This document shows positions 32,601-41,662 of a stretch of 53,739 bases of DNA, piece by piece. The notes under the pieces were generated by a model, which did no database searches, was not told the origin of the DNA, and was given only the letters and a program-made list of their open reading frames with translations. Within the stretch, counting starts at the first letter, position 1. The number at the start of each line of letters is the position of its first letter. The stretch is from Propionispora sp. 2/2-37 (GTDB lineage Bacteria > Bacillota > Negativicutes > Propionisporales > Propionisporaceae): contig NZ_CYSP01000023.1 in the NCBI RefSeq assembly GCF_001298735.1, positions 1-53,739 of the forward strand, given 5' to 3'. The translations under genes were made by a program, and so were the position numbers.

Positions 32601-33407
32601 ATGAGCAATGCGCCAATAGGGGTATTTGATTCGGGAATTGGTGGACTGACGGTGGTAAAGGAACTAATCCGCGTTATGCCCAACGAGGACCTGTTATATT
32701 TCGGGGACACCGCCCGTGCACCCTATGGATCGAGAACGCCGTCGGAGATTATGGCGTTCATGCAGCAAATTCTTTCTTTTATGGCAGATCAAAAGGTAAA
32801 AATGGTCGTAGTGGCATGTAATACGATGACAGCATTGGGACTTCCCGCCGTGCGGGGCAGCTATGCTTACAGCATGGTTGGTGTAAATAGTGGTGTACAG
32901 GCGGCCTTAGCCCTTAGCGCATCTAAGCGTATCGGGGTTTTGGCCACAGAGGCAACCATTGCCAGTGGAAAGCATGCCAGCGACGCGAGAAGTATGGATG
33001 CGGACGTCCGTTTTTTCCCTCAGGCTTGTCCGAAATTCGTTCCGTTAATTGAGCGGGAAGAATTGGAAGGAGAGGTGATTGAAGCAGTAGCTCATGAGTA
33101 TATTGATTCGATGAAGCAAGCCGAAGTCGATACGGTTATTCTGGGATGCACACATTATCCGTTTGTCAGTTCAGTCATTGGCCGTATCCTGGGACCGGGC
33201 GTAACTTTAATTGATCCGGCAAAACAAACTGCCGAAGATGCCCGGAGGATGCTAGCCGAAGAACAAAAATTTTCCGGACAACGAAAAACAGGACGGGTAA
33301 AACTGTATTTTTCCGCTGATCTTGAACGGGTAAAGCGGTTTGCCAACGTGATTCTTCCGGAGACGAATACAGAATTTGCACTAGTAAATTTGCAGGATTT
33401 TCCCTAA
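32601..33407 (+). CDS. murI: Glutamate racemase
   Basis: Makes D-glutamate for peptidoglycan. 268 residues. GVFDSGIGGLTV at the start, the first catalytic Cys in VACNTMTA and the second in LGCTHYPF are all present; YFGDTARAPYGSR is typical. In the first Cys motif Met replaces the more usual Ala (CNTAS/T), a mild variant. GGAGG precedes the ATG. It sits in a housekeeping cluster that leads to rph and rdgB. Confidence 0.95.
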   Translation: MSNAPIGVFDSGIGGLTVVKELIRVMPNEDLLYFGDTARAPYGSRTPSEIMAFMQQILSFMADQKVKMVVVACNTMTALGLPAVRGSYAYSMVGVNSGVQAALALSASKRIGVLATEATIASGKHASDARSMDADVRFFPQACPKFVPLIEREELEGEVIEAVAHEYIDSMKQAEVDTVILGCTHYPFVSSVIGRILGPGVTLIDPAKQTAEDARRMLAEEQKFSGQRKTGRVKLYFSADLERVKRFANVILPETNTEFALVNLQDFP

Positions 33408-33524
33408 ACACATAGAAGAGTTTGTTAAAAAAGAGTATTCTGGGGATAAAATAGCAATAGCGGATTTACTATGATCTGAAGCTGATGTTGTTATGGCTAA
33501 AATGGAAAAAATGGGGGCAGGGTT

Positions 33525-34073
33525 GTGGATTTTTTAACCTTTATTATTGTATTGGCAGTACTGCTGATTTTGGCAGTATGGTTGTATATTGCCCGGCAGG
33601 GAGATGCTGAGTTCCGCTTTTTGACAGAGCAGCGGACAGAATTTGTTTTGGTGGGAGCAGACCGGGAAAAAGCAGTTTTTGCCTGTACCATTCCTTTTAT
33701 TAACAAGGGATCGCAGGATGGTACTATCATGGATGCTTATACAAGACATTTCTTACCTCATGAACAATATGACGGTGTGGAGGTCGTTTCGCGGCTGTCG
33801 CTGGAGAGTGATCCGCGTACGGACGCTTACTGGGAAGCGCTTATTGTTCCGAAAGGAACGGGACAGGCTGTCACTGTTACGCTGATTTTGAAGGCTAAAA
33901 ACGGGGATATTGACCAGACCTTACCGGAAATGGTCGATATGTCTCTGGATATTGTATATCAGGTTGTTGCCCGCAGCGAATGGTATATCACCAAGGGGCC
34001 GCGCCTTGGTGTGGACGCGGCGGATTTATTGAAGGCATATTGTGCCGGTGCTGCGGCGCAGGCGGAAAAATAG
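33525..34073 (+). CDS. Membrane-anchored protein of unknown function
   Basis: 182 residues. One N-terminal helix (about 4-23) is followed by a soluble, beta-rich domain with FRFLTEQRTEFVLV, FINKGSQDGTIMDAY and EWYITKGPRLGVD. It looks like a one-pass protein with a domain on one face of the membrane, spaced 12 bases from the CofE-like gene and likely co-transcribed. GTG start with GGGGGCAGG upstream. I do not recognise a named family. Confidence 0.7.
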   Translation: MDFLTFIIVLAVLLILAVWLYIARQGDAEFRFLTEQRTEFVLVGADREKAVFACTIPFINKGSQDGTIMDAYTRHFLPHEQYDGVEVVSRLSLESDPRTDAYWEALIVPKGTGQAVTVTLILKAKNGDIDQTLPEMVDMSLDIVYQVVARSEWYITKGPRLGVDAADLLKAYCAGAAAQAEK

Positions 34074-34085
34074 GGGGAAAAACGC

Positions 34086-34760
34086 ATGGCTGATATTGAA
34101 TTATTGCCGGTACGCACCCGGCTGTTGACACATAAAGACAATATTGTGGATGCCATTGAAGAATATGCCGGAAAGGACATCGGACCGAACGATGTGGTAT
34201 CTGTAGCGGAAAGTGTGGTGGCTATTACACAGGGACGTTTAATCCGTCCGGAAGAAATGCAAGTATGTTTTCTGGCCAGGATATTAAACCGTTTTGTACC
34301 ACAAAAGGGCAGTCTTTCCAGCATCTATGGCATGCAGGCCGCGATGGATGCGGAGGGAAAATGGCGGGTGCTTTTTGCCATGATTGTTGGGATGTTTGCC
34401 AAACTGGTGGGGAAAAACGGTGTTTTTTATCAATTGGCAGGAGAACAGGCGGCTCTTATTGACGATGTGACCGGAACTATGCCGCCATATGACAAACATC
34501 TGGTATATGGGCCGCAGAATCCCGGGGACGTCGCTGAAGAGATTAAAAAACGTCTGGGATGCTATGGTGCGGCGGTAGCTGATGTCAACGATTTAAAAAG
34601 GGCAGCCGTTTTAGGGGTTACTGATGGTATAGATCCAAGGCAATTAGCAAAAGTATTGATAGATAATCCCTTCGGTAACGCATCACAACGTACCCCGATT
34701 GTGGTCATAAAAAATTATGGTTTATTGCAGGCTGGGGCAAACGAGAATAGCAGAACTTAA
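34086..34760 (+). CDS. CofE-like F420-0:gamma-glutamyl ligase family protein
   Basis: 224 residues. In F420 producers this family adds glutamate to coenzyme F420-0. Visible family segments: [33 protein letters not shown], and the late [12 protein letters not shown]. No other F420 gene is visible nearby and these bacteria are not known F420 users, so a different amide ligation is likely. It belongs to the operon between the membrane protein and the hydantoinase-like gene. Confidence 0.8.
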   Translation: MADIELLPVRTRLLTHKDNIVDAIEEYAGKDIGPNDVVSVAESVVAITQGRLIRPEEMQVCFLARILNRFVPQKGSLSSIYGMQAAMDAEGKWRVLFAMIVGMFAKLVGKNGVFYQLAGEQAALIDDVTGTMPPYDKHLVYGPQNPGDVAEEIKKRLGCYGAAVADVNDLKRAAVLGVTDGIDPRQLAKVLIDNPFGNASQRTPIVVIKNYGLLQAGANENSRT

Positions 34761-34873
34761 CAGGGGATATGCAGGGATAAACTATTCTTTTTTATCTGTA
34801 GACCTGCAATTGGAATTGCTTAAGACGGGCAGGTTGCATAATCAAAAGGATTGTTAAGAAAAGAGACGATAGT

Positions 34874-36532
34874 ATGCTGGTAGGCATTGATGTAGGCGGT
34901 ACTTTTACCGATGCTGTAGTCGTACAGAATAACCGGGTTGTGGCGCAGAGTAAAGTGCCGACAACTCACAACCGGCTGCTGGACGGTATTCTGGCGGTTA
35001 TGGATCAGGTCATGGCAGCTCTGGAAATACATGTGGTTGAACGGATTACCTTATCAACAACTATTGTGACCAACACATTGATCGAGGGTCGGACGGACCC
35101 GGTTGGTTTGTGTATTATCCCTGGACCGGGGCTGGATATTTCACCGTTCGTTCCGGGTAAGGCAGTTGTTTTATCCGGATATACCGATCATCGGGGACGT
35201 GAACGGGCTGTAATCAGGCAGGAAGAAATTTTGGCTGCGTGCCGGCAGGTGCATGATTGTGAGGTTCTGGCTGTATCCGGAAAATTTGCTGTGCGCAATC
35301 CGAAACAAGAAATGAGTGTGGCGCAGGAACTGACAGAGCGAAAACGGCCCAGGCATATTAGCTTGGGAACCAGCTTATCAGGATCGCTCAATTTTTTACG
35401 CCGGACAAATTCGGCTTACTATAACGCAGCTGTTTGGCGTGTTTTTCAGGATTTTGCGGGTGCGGTGGAAACTGCAGTTCGACAGCGGGGGATGCATGCA
35501 CCGGTATATATATTGAAGGCCGATGGCGGAACCTTGCCTTTGGCCGTGGCCAGGGATTTGCCGGTTGAGTCGATTTTTACCGGACCGGCAGCAAGCGTTC
35601 TTGGAATTATTGCTCTTAATCAGCCGCAGATACCGGCCGTTTCTTTAGATATCGGCGGGACAACGACCGATATTGCTTTATGGGAAGGCGGCATTCCTTT
35701 ATTTGCCGCCCGCGGAGCGTATATTGGCAGTTATCCTACTGCCGTCAGGTCTTTCCGCCTCAAATCGGTGGGAGTCGGTGGTGATAGTTTTGTCCGTCGT
35801 CAAGACAGGAAACTTTGTGTCGGACCGCAGCGCCGGGGGGCTCCGATGGCAATGGGCGGACCGGTACCGACCGTTACGGATGCGTTGATTGTGGCTGGCA
35901 AGATGGCTTTAGGTGATTGCCGGCTGGCACAGGCCGCTATGCATCAGGTGGCTTTAGCCGGACAATCGGCAAAAGCAGCGGCAGCAGAAGTTCTGGCGGC
36001 GGCCGCCGCTGTGATTGGACAGGCTCTAAGCAACATGATTGAAGAACAGGCTGCGGAACCGGTATACCGTGTGGAAGATATTATTACGGGCAAACCGTTT
36101 GTACCGGAGTTGCTGATAGGAGTAGGCGGAGCGGCCGCCGGATTAACCCCTGTTGTGGCAGAGCATCTGCAAATGGCTTATCTGGTTCCTCCGGGAGCGG
36201 AGGTGGCCAATGCAGTTGGTGCCGCCGTGTCCCGTCCTACCTTAGAAGTAACCTTTCGGGCTGATACAGAGCAGGGATATTATACCGTGACGGAAATGGG
36301 ACTGCGTGAACCCTTGCCGTCAGGCAAAACCGGCAGGAATGCGCTTAGAAGTCTGGCACAACAGCATTTAATAGAACGGGCGCGGCAGGCCGGAATTGAT
36401 GCTGGACAGATTGAACAGGTATATGAGGAAAATTTTAATGTAGTCAAGGGTTTTCGGACGGTGGGGGAAATAATGACCTCCCGTTTGCAAATTATGCCGG
36501 GAGTATTGGGTAAAATTGATAGTTTCTGTTAA
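34874..36532 (+). CDS. Hydantoinase/oxoprolinase family protein (HyuA-like)
   Basis: 552 residues of the ASKHA-fold hydantoinase A family. The N-terminal GIDVGGTFTDAVVV and the second phosphate loop LDIGGTTTDIALWEGG bind ATP; TIVTNTLIEGR is family-typical. The whole B subunit is absent, so full hydantoinase activity cannot be assumed. It is preceded by about 110 bases with no clear promoter, and followed after 14 bases by the deacetylase gene. Confidence 0.85.
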   Translation: MLVGIDVGGTFTDAVVVQNNRVVAQSKVPTTHNRLLDGILAVMDQVMAALEIHVVERITLSTTIVTNTLIEGRTDPVGLCIIPGPGLDISPFVPGKAVVLSGYTDHRGRERAVIRQEEILAACRQVHDCEVLAVSGKFAVRNPKQEMSVAQELTERKRPRHISLGTSLSGSLNFLRRTNSAYYNAAVWRVFQDFAGAVETAVRQRGMHAPVYILKADGGTLPLAVARDLPVESIFTGPAASVLGIIALNQPQIPAVSLDIGGTTTDIALWEGGIPLFAARGAYIGSYPTAVRSFRLKSVGVGGDSFVRRQDRKLCVGPQRRGAPMAMGGPVPTVTDALIVAGKMALGDCRLAQAAMHQVALAGQSAKAAAAEVLAAAAAVIGQALSNMIEEQAAEPVYRVEDIITGKPFVPELLIGVGGAAAGLTPVVAEHLQMAYLVPPGAEVANAVGAAVSRPTLEVTFRADTEQGYYTVTEMGLREPLPSGKTGRNALRSLAQQHLIERARQAGIDAGQIEQVYEENFNVVKGFRTVGEIMTSRLQIMPGVLGKIDSFC

Positions 36533-36546
36533 CGGGAGGCAAAACC

Positions 36547-37863
36547 ATGGACAGTAGACAACTTGGCTTGGTTTTTTTTCCGGCTTTTGATTGGGCAATC
36601 AGTCCGACGCATCCCGAACGGGAAGAACGTTTGCTGTATACGCGGGATCAAATTATAGAAGAGGGGCTCCTTGATTTGCCGGAAATTGTGGAGTATAAGC
36701 CGAGGTTAGCCAGTCTCGCGGATATAGAAGCCGTACATATCGGCGTCCCCGACATCAAATCTCTGATTACCGATGCTCATTTGGTGTCAGCCGGCGGTGC
36801 TATGACAGCTGCTGATATTGTTAAACGTCAGGAAGTTAAACGTGCCTTTGCCCTCGTCCGTCCGCCGGGGCATCATGCTATGCGGGTGGTACACGGTATC
36901 CGCGGTTTTTGCACGATTAATATAGAAGCGATTATGGTGGAATATTTGCGGCGCGCCTACCAGGTACGGAAGATAGCCATTGTCGATACCGACGTACACC
37001 ATGGCGACGGTACGCAGGATATTTTTTATCATGATCCGGATACTCTTTTTATATCATTTCATCAGGACGGACGTACCTTGTATCCAGGTACCGGCTTTGT
37101 TGATGAAGCCGGCAGTCCGGGGGCTTTCGGCACCACGATTAATCTGCCGTTGCCGCCCGGTACCTCGGATGAGGGGCTGCATTATGTTCTGGATGAGTTG
37201 GTGCTGCCGATATTGGCAGATTTTAGACCTGACATGATTATCAATTCTGCCGGGCAGGATAATCATTATAGTGATCCGCTGGCCAGTATGGCAATTTCGG
37301 CGCAGGGGTATGCCCGGTTGGCCGATAAACTCAAAGCCGATATTGCTGTTTTAGAGGGTGGGTATTCTATTGAAGATGCGTTGCCTTATGTTAATGTCGG
37401 GATTATTTTGGCAATGGCCGGAATCGATTACGGCAAGGTTGTGGAACCGGACAGCAGGGAAAATAAGCGGTTAAGAGCCGAACAGAATAGGGGCTACCTT
37501 ACGAAACTGATTTCTTATTGGCGGGAGGTATGGGCCCAAAAAGAAAGTCTTGGAAGGGAACTACGGTTAAAATCAGGAGAGTTCTGGCGGCGCCAGCGGA
37601 ACATTTATTATGACGAAAGCGGTATCAGTGAGAAGCAGGTGGAAGCTGTTCGCTTATGTCCGCAGTGTACGGGATATTTTACGATTGATACCTCGGCTGA
37701 GGATTACAGGCATCAATCGGCATTTGCCGCAGTCATTACCCGCGAAGCCTGCCCTGTTTGCCGCCGAGAGGCCTACGATGCTGTTTTAGCCGTCAAAAAA
37801 CGCGGTGGATTCGGTAACTATTTTGTCCAGGACATGCAGCAAAACAACTTGGAAAAATTGTAA
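36547..37863 (+). CDS. Histone-deacetylase-family deacetylase with C-terminal zinc ribbon
   Basis: 438 residues. The arginase/HDAC fold shows PPGHH (about 114), the zinc ligands in [12 protein letters not shown] (about 146) and [10 protein letters not shown], and LEGGYS. It is class II-like and removes acyl groups from polyamines or protein lysines. After the catalytic part (to about 305) comes an extra domain with LCPQCTGYF and ACPVCRRE, a Cys4 ribbon. GGGAGG precedes the ATG; its stop overlaps the rph start (TAATG). Confidence 0.88.
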   Translation: MDSRQLGLVFFPAFDWAISPTHPEREERLLYTRDQIIEEGLLDLPEIVEYKPRLASLADIEAVHIGVPDIKSLITDAHLVSAGGAMTAADIVKRQEVKRAFALVRPPGHHAMRVVHGIRGFCTINIEAIMVEYLRRAYQVRKIAIVDTDVHHGDGTQDIFYHDPDTLFISFHQDGRTLYPGTGFVDEAGSPGAFGTTINLPLPPGTSDEGLHYVLDELVLPILADFRPDMIINSAGQDNHYSDPLASMAISAQGYARLADKLKADIAVLEGGYSIEDALPYVNVGIILAMAGIDYGKVVEPDSRENKRLRAEQNRGYLTKLISYWREVWAQKESLGRELRLKSGEFWRRQRNIYYDESGISEKQVEAVRLCPQCTGYFTIDTSAEDYRHQSAFAAVITREACPVCRREAYDAVLAVKKRGGFGNYFVQDMQQNNLEKL

Positions 37864-38618
37864 TGGCGGTGATGTTTTTGAAACGTGTTGATGGTCGGAA
37901 TGTGGATGAAATGCGAGCGGTGAAAATTACCCGCGGCTATTTAAAATATGCAGAGGGATCGGTATTAATCGAAATAGGGAATACCAAAGTTCTTTGTGCG
38001 GCAACGATAGAGGAGAAGGTTCCCCCGTTTCTGAAAGGAAGTGGAGAAGGCTGGATTACGGCAGAGTATTCTTTGCTTCCGCGGTCGACACAAACACGCA
38101 ATATCCGTGAGGCGGCCAAGGGGAAACTGACAGGCCGCACGCAGGAGATTCAGCGCCTGATTGGCCGGGCTATTCGCAGTGTGGTGGATTTGAAAGCGCT
38201 GGGTGAGCGTACCGTTTGGCTGGATTGCGATGTAATCCAAGCCGATGGCGGCACAAGAACCGCGGCCATCACCGGAGCGTTTGTTGCCATGGTGGATGCG
38301 GTCAACAGCATCTATAAACAGGATAAAATTTTCCCTGTAAAAGACTTTCTGGCAGCTACCAGCGTGGGAGTTGTAGGTGAAAAACCGGTTTTGGATTTGT
38401 GTTATGAAGAAGATTCCCAGGCCGCGGTGGACATGAATTTGGTTATGACTGGAAGCGGAAACTTTGTTGAAGTGCAGGGGACCGGAGAAAAAAGTGATTT
38501 CAGTAAGGAACAGCTGAACGAAATGCTGGAGCTTGGCGAAAAAGGAATTAATGAATTGATTGATTATCAAAAGGATATTTTAGGGGCTTTGGCTTGGAAA
38601 GTAGGGCGCGAACCATGA
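37863..38618 (+). CDS. rph: Ribonuclease PH
   Basis: Phosphorolytic 3'-exonuclease that trims tRNA 3' ends. 251 residues. [12 protein letters not shown] at the start, then [29 protein letters not shown] and [13 protein letters not shown] match the family, as does the Asp-rich active site. The ATG overlaps the preceding stop; an in-frame ATG at 37872 is a possible alternative. It is coupled to rdgB by an ATGA overlap. Confidence 0.96.
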   Translation: MAVMFLKRVDGRNVDEMRAVKITRGYLKYAEGSVLIEIGNTKVLCAATIEEKVPPFLKGSGEGWITAEYSLLPRSTQTRNIREAAKGKLTGRTQEIQRLIGRAIRSVVDLKALGERTVWLDCDVIQADGGTRTAAITGAFVAMVDAVNSIYKQDKIFPVKDFLAATSVGVVGEKPVLDLCYEEDSQAAVDMNLVMTGSGNFVEVQGTGEKSDFSKEQLNEMLELGEKGINELIDYQKDILGALAWKVGREP

Positions 38619-39211
38619 AAGAGGTCGTTATAGCCAGTTATAATAAAGGCAAGGTAGCCGAATTTAAGTCGGCGTTGGAAGCGTTGCCGGTAAAGGTACT
38701 TTCACTTGAAGATTTTGTAAATATCCCGGAGGCAGAGGAGACTGGCTGCACATTTGCCGAAAATGCCATTGCCAAAGCACGGCATTATGTCAAGTATACG
38801 CAAAGGGCCTGCCTGGCCGACGATTCCGGACTGGAAGTTGCGGCACTGCAGGGAGCACCCGGGGTGTATTCGGCCCGTTATGCCGGACGAGGGGCTACCG
38901 ATGAGAAAAATAACGAAAAATTGCTCTTGGACATGCAGGGGAAAGAAGGCGAAGAGCGAAAGGCCCGTTTTTGCTGTGTATTGGCTTTTTTAGATACAGA
39001 CAATACTTTGCTGACTGCCGAGGGATTTTGCAAGGGACTTCTTTTAAAAGAAAAACGTGGTTCCGGTGGGTTTGGCTATGATCCGTTGTTTTTTGTGCTT
39101 GCACTTAACAAAACGTTGTCGGAGATTTCACTGGCCGAAAAAAATAAGATCAGCCACCGCGGTATGGCAATCAAACAAATGACAAAAAAATTGGCGGGGT
39201 ACATTCCATGA
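38615..39211 (+). CDS. rdgB: XTP/dITP diphosphatase
   Basis: Removes non-canonical purine triphosphates. 198 residues. [10 protein letters not shown] near the N-terminus, ADDSGLEV with the catalytic Asp (about 68), and [10 protein letters not shown] are clear. The ATG at 38615 overlaps the rph stop (ATGA), so the frame beginning at 38594 is not the start. It is also coupled to the next gene by an ATGA overlap. Confidence 0.95.
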   Translation: MKEVVIASYNKGKVAEFKSALEALPVKVLSLEDFVNIPEAEETGCTFAENAIAKARHYVKYTQRACLADDSGLEVAALQGAPGVYSARYAGRGATDEKNNEKLLLDMQGKEGEERKARFCCVLAFLDTDNTLLTAEGFCKGLLLKEKRGSGGFGYDPLFFVLALNKTLSEISLAEKNKISHRGMAIKQMTKKLAGYIP

Positions 39212-39681
39212 GAATTGGCGTAATTAGTGATACACATGGACGGGCTATTGCCGTACAGCAGGCTCTTAAAGTCGTGGGACCTGTTGACATGTGGCTCCAT
39301 GCCGGTGATAACAGCCAGGACATACGCTTTTTTCAGGGGCTTACCGATGTGCCGCTTATAGCCGTAGCCGGTAATTGTGATGGTTATACCAAAGCCAAAA
39401 TAGATGAATATATTAAAGTAGAGGAATTAAAAATTTGGCTGACTCACGGTCATCGCTATGATGTGAAGTACGGCAGTCAGGAGCTTATCCGTTGCGCCCG
39501 TGAGATTGGTGCCGATATTGTGGTATATGGCCACAGTCACATACCGGATATTACCCGGGAAGGCGAATTATTGCTTTTTAACCCAGGCAGCGCCGGTTTT
39601 CCGCGCAGCAATCCACCCTCCTGTGGCATATTAACCATAAAAGAGGGGAAAGTAGAAGCTGAAATTATTGCTATCTGTTAG
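39208..39681 (+). CDS. YfcE/MJ0936 family metallophosphoesterase
   Basis: 157 residues with all the phosphoesterase motifs: GVISDTHGR, HAGDN, AGNCDG, LTHGHRYDV and VYGHSHIPDI, giving two metal sites. Substrates of the family include phosphodiesters and cyclic nucleotides. Its ATG overlaps the rdgB stop. Five GTTAAA repeats begin at its stop codon. Confidence 0.92.
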   Translation: MRIGVISDTHGRAIAVQQALKVVGPVDMWLHAGDNSQDIRFFQGLTDVPLIAVAGNCDGYTKAKIDEYIKVEELKIWLTHGHRYDVKYGSQELIRCAREIGADIVVYGHSHIPDITREGELLLFNPGSAGFPRSNPPSCGILTIKEGKVEAEIIAIC

Positions 39682-39710
39682 TTAAAGTTAAAGTTAAAGT
39701 TAAAGTTAAA
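39681..39710 (+). repeat. Five tandem GTTAAA repeats before a promoter
   Basis: Five exact copies of the 6-mer GTTAAA (30 bases), starting at the last base of the yfcE stop and ending six bases before the -35 box of the lysA leader. The number of copies could change by slippage. Confidence 0.9.
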
Positions 39711-39715
39711 GTGTA

Positions 39716-39744
39716 TTGACAGGATATAATGGATACTGTATGAT
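39716..39744 (+). promoter_or_regulatory. Sigma-A promoter of the lysine-riboswitch leader
   Basis: TTGACA at 39716-39721, a 17-base spacer, and TATGAT at 39739-39744. Start near 39751. Confidence 0.75.
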
Positions 39745-39764
39745 AAATTACAAGTTCATATGGT

Positions 39765-39920
39765 TTGTAGTAGAGGTGCGGATGATCAATAGTACCTGTC
39801 TGAGTCTGGCAGACGATGAGGATGGGGAAAGGGGCAGCCGCCGAAGTGCCAGTCTGCCGGAGGCTGTCGCTGGGCTTGTATTTAATAGATGCAAGACTGT
39901 CGCTTGATGATTGGCATCAA
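39765..39920 (+). ncRNA. Lysine riboswitch (L-box)
   Basis: Conserved L-box segments in order: AGTAGAGGTGCG (39769), ATAGTA with its stem, GGGGAAAGG (39822), CAGCCGCCGAAG (39834), then CTGTCGCT (twice, around 39864 and 39897). It senses lysine and controls the downstream decarboxylase gene. Confidence 0.92.
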
Positions 39921-39969
39921 GGGGAGCGCTACTTCTTACACGATGGGGTGAAGGTTGATTTGCCGTTTC

Positions 39970-40013
39970 AGCGATTTGTGAGATTGTACGCAAGTCGCTT
40001 TTTGTATTTTTTT
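39970..40013 (+). terminator. Lysine-riboswitch terminator
   Basis: AGCGATTTG at 39970-39978 pairs with CAAGTCGCT at 39991-39999 (one G-U pair), followed by T tracts. Lysine should favour this structure and shut the gene off. Confidence 0.85.
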
Positions 40014-40065
40014 GTAAAATAACGAAGTTATTTAGCTTATTTTAGACTGGGAGGGTTTAGGCAGT

Positions 40066-41310
40066 ATGGCAGAAAAAAAGCTACCATTTACCAAAGATGA
40101 AATTATGAGAGTGATTGAAGAATATAAGACTCCTTTTCATATTTACGATGAACAGGCAATTCGCAATAATGTCCGGTCGTTGCTGGAGGCATTTTCCTGG
40201 GCGCCCAGCTTTAAAGAATATTTTGCCGTAAAGGCTACGCCGAATCCTTCTATTCTGGAGATTCTCCGTGAGGAAGGACTGGGGGCCGATTGCAGTTCCC
40301 TGCCGGAACTTATGCTGGCGGAACGGGCTGGTATGGTTGGGGAAGAGGTCATTCTCACTTCCAATGACACCCCGGCTATTGAATTTAAAAAGGCCCGGGA
40401 AATGGGAGCTATTATTAATCTGGACGACATCAGCCACATTGATTATCTGGAACGGCATGCCGGTATTCCGGAGGTGATTTGTTTCCGCTATAATCCCGGA
40501 CCTCTGCGCGAGGGCGGCAATTCCATTATCGGCAATCCGGAAGAGTCCAAATATGGTTTGACAAGAAAACAATTGTTAAGCGCTTTTGCTATTATGAGGG
40601 AAAAAGGTGTAAAACGTTTTGGCCTTCATACCATGGTCATTTCCAATGAATTGGATTTTAATTATTTTATTGAAACCGCCAATATGATGTTTGATCTGGT
40701 ACTGGAAATTTACCGTACCCTGAATATCCGCATTGAATTTGTCAACTTCGGCGGCGGGATTGGTATTCCTTATCGTCCGGAACAGGAAGCGGTAGATTTA
40801 AAAAGCGTTGGGCAGGGAATTAAAAAAGCTTATGAGGAAAAAATCGTGGCGAATGACCTGCATCCTTTGAAACTGGCTATGGAGTGCGGACGCATGATTA
40901 CCGGACCTTATGGTTATTTGGTCAGTACCGTACTTCATAAAAAGGAAATCTACAAAAATTATGTTGGCTTGGATGCCTGCATGGCCAATTTGATGCGTCC
41001 GGCCCTGTACGGCGCATATCATCATATCACGGTAGTAGGTAAAGAAGACTGGCCACAAGACTACATTTATGATGTGACCGGATCACTTTGTGAAAATAAT
41101 GATAAGTTTGCCATTAACCGCAAGCTGCCGCTTATTGACATTGGTGATGTCATGGTGATTCATGATGCCGGTGCCCACGGGCATGCCATGGGCTTCAACT
41201 ATAATGGCAAGCTGCGGTCGGCCGAATTGCTGTTGAGGCCTGATCGCAGCGTGAAGCTGATTCGCCGGGCCGAGACCGTCGAAGATTATTTTGCAACTTT
41301 GAATTTTTGA
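40066..41310 (+). CDS. lysA: Diaminopimelate decarboxylase-type enzyme
   Basis: PLP enzyme of the alanine-racemase-fold decarboxylases; makes lysine from meso-diaminopimelate. 414 residues. The PLP lysine is in YFAVKATPNPS (about 53), FGGGIGIPY binds phosphate, and ECGRMITGPYG follows. The active-site Cys is in GSLCENNDKFA, where most LysA have C-E-S-x-D; the variant may mark a separate clade. The lysine riboswitch upstream supports the lysA assignment over a lysine or ornithine decarboxylase. GGGAGGG precedes the ATG. Confidence 0.88.
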   Translation: MAEKKLPFTKDEIMRVIEEYKTPFHIYDEQAIRNNVRSLLEAFSWAPSFKEYFAVKATPNPSILEILREEGLGADCSSLPELMLAERAGMVGEEVILTSNDTPAIEFKKAREMGAIINLDDISHIDYLERHAGIPEVICFRYNPGPLREGGNSIIGNPEESKYGLTRKQLLSAFAIMREKGVKRFGLHTMVISNELDFNYFIETANMMFDLVLEIYRTLNIRIEFVNFGGGIGIPYRPEQEAVDLKSVGQGIKKAYEEKIVANDLHPLKLAMECGRMITGPYGYLVSTVLHKKEIYKNYVGLDACMANLMRPALYGAYHHITVVGKEDWPQDYIYDVTGSLCENNDKFAINRKLPLIDIGDVMVIHDAGAHGHAMGFNYNGKLRSAELLLRPDRSVKLIRRAETVEDYFATLNF

Positions 41311-41315
41311 TAAAA

Positions 41316-41351
41316 AAGAAGTGTCTTGCTGAGAGGTGGACACTTCTTTTT
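41316..41351 (+). terminator. Terminator after lysA
   Basis: AAGAAGTGTC and GACACTTCTT are exact complements around a 13-base loop, followed by T. Confidence 0.9.
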
Positions 41352-41481
41352 ATATTAAAACCACACTGGAGGTAAAATAACTTTTAAATTATCTTAATAC
41401 TTACGTAGCCGATTTTGGCGGAAGTATAAAACAATAACAGATAGCAGTGTTTTTTTCAAGATAAAATTACGACTGTTTTGT

Positions 41482-41519
41482 ATAGATAAATTGGCAAAAC
41501 AATTTATCTATGATATACT
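41482..41519 (+). promoter_or_regulatory. Palindromic operator and promoter of the fumarase operon
   Basis: ATAGATAAATTG (41482-41493), six bases, CAATTTATCTAT (41500-41511): a perfect dyad with 12-base arms. It overlaps a promoter TTGGCA (41491-41496), 17 bases, TATACT (41514-41519). I do not recognise the regulator. About 140 bases of untranslated leader follow. Confidence 0.75.
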
Positions 41520-41662
41520 ACTCAATAGATTGTACTGGTTAACGGTAGGCTGGATTGGTGAGTGAAAACCTGAACTTACAAAGATTTACTCCGGATTCAT
41601 GCTAAAGTGAGGCCATTGCGGACCAAGTTAACGTACAAATAAAAAATAACGGGGGGTATTGG

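Noticed and set aside
37965..38570. Leftward frame of 201 codons
   Set aside because: Antisense to rph, which is well supported; shadow frame.
39681..39710. CRISPR-like repeat array
   Set aside because: The units are contiguous 6-mers with no spacers; it is a simple tandem repeat. No CRISPR array was seen anywhere in the window.
39716..39907. Open frame of 63 codons on the plus strand before lysA
   Set aside because: It lies within the promoter and lysine riboswitch, whose conserved bases explain the sequence.
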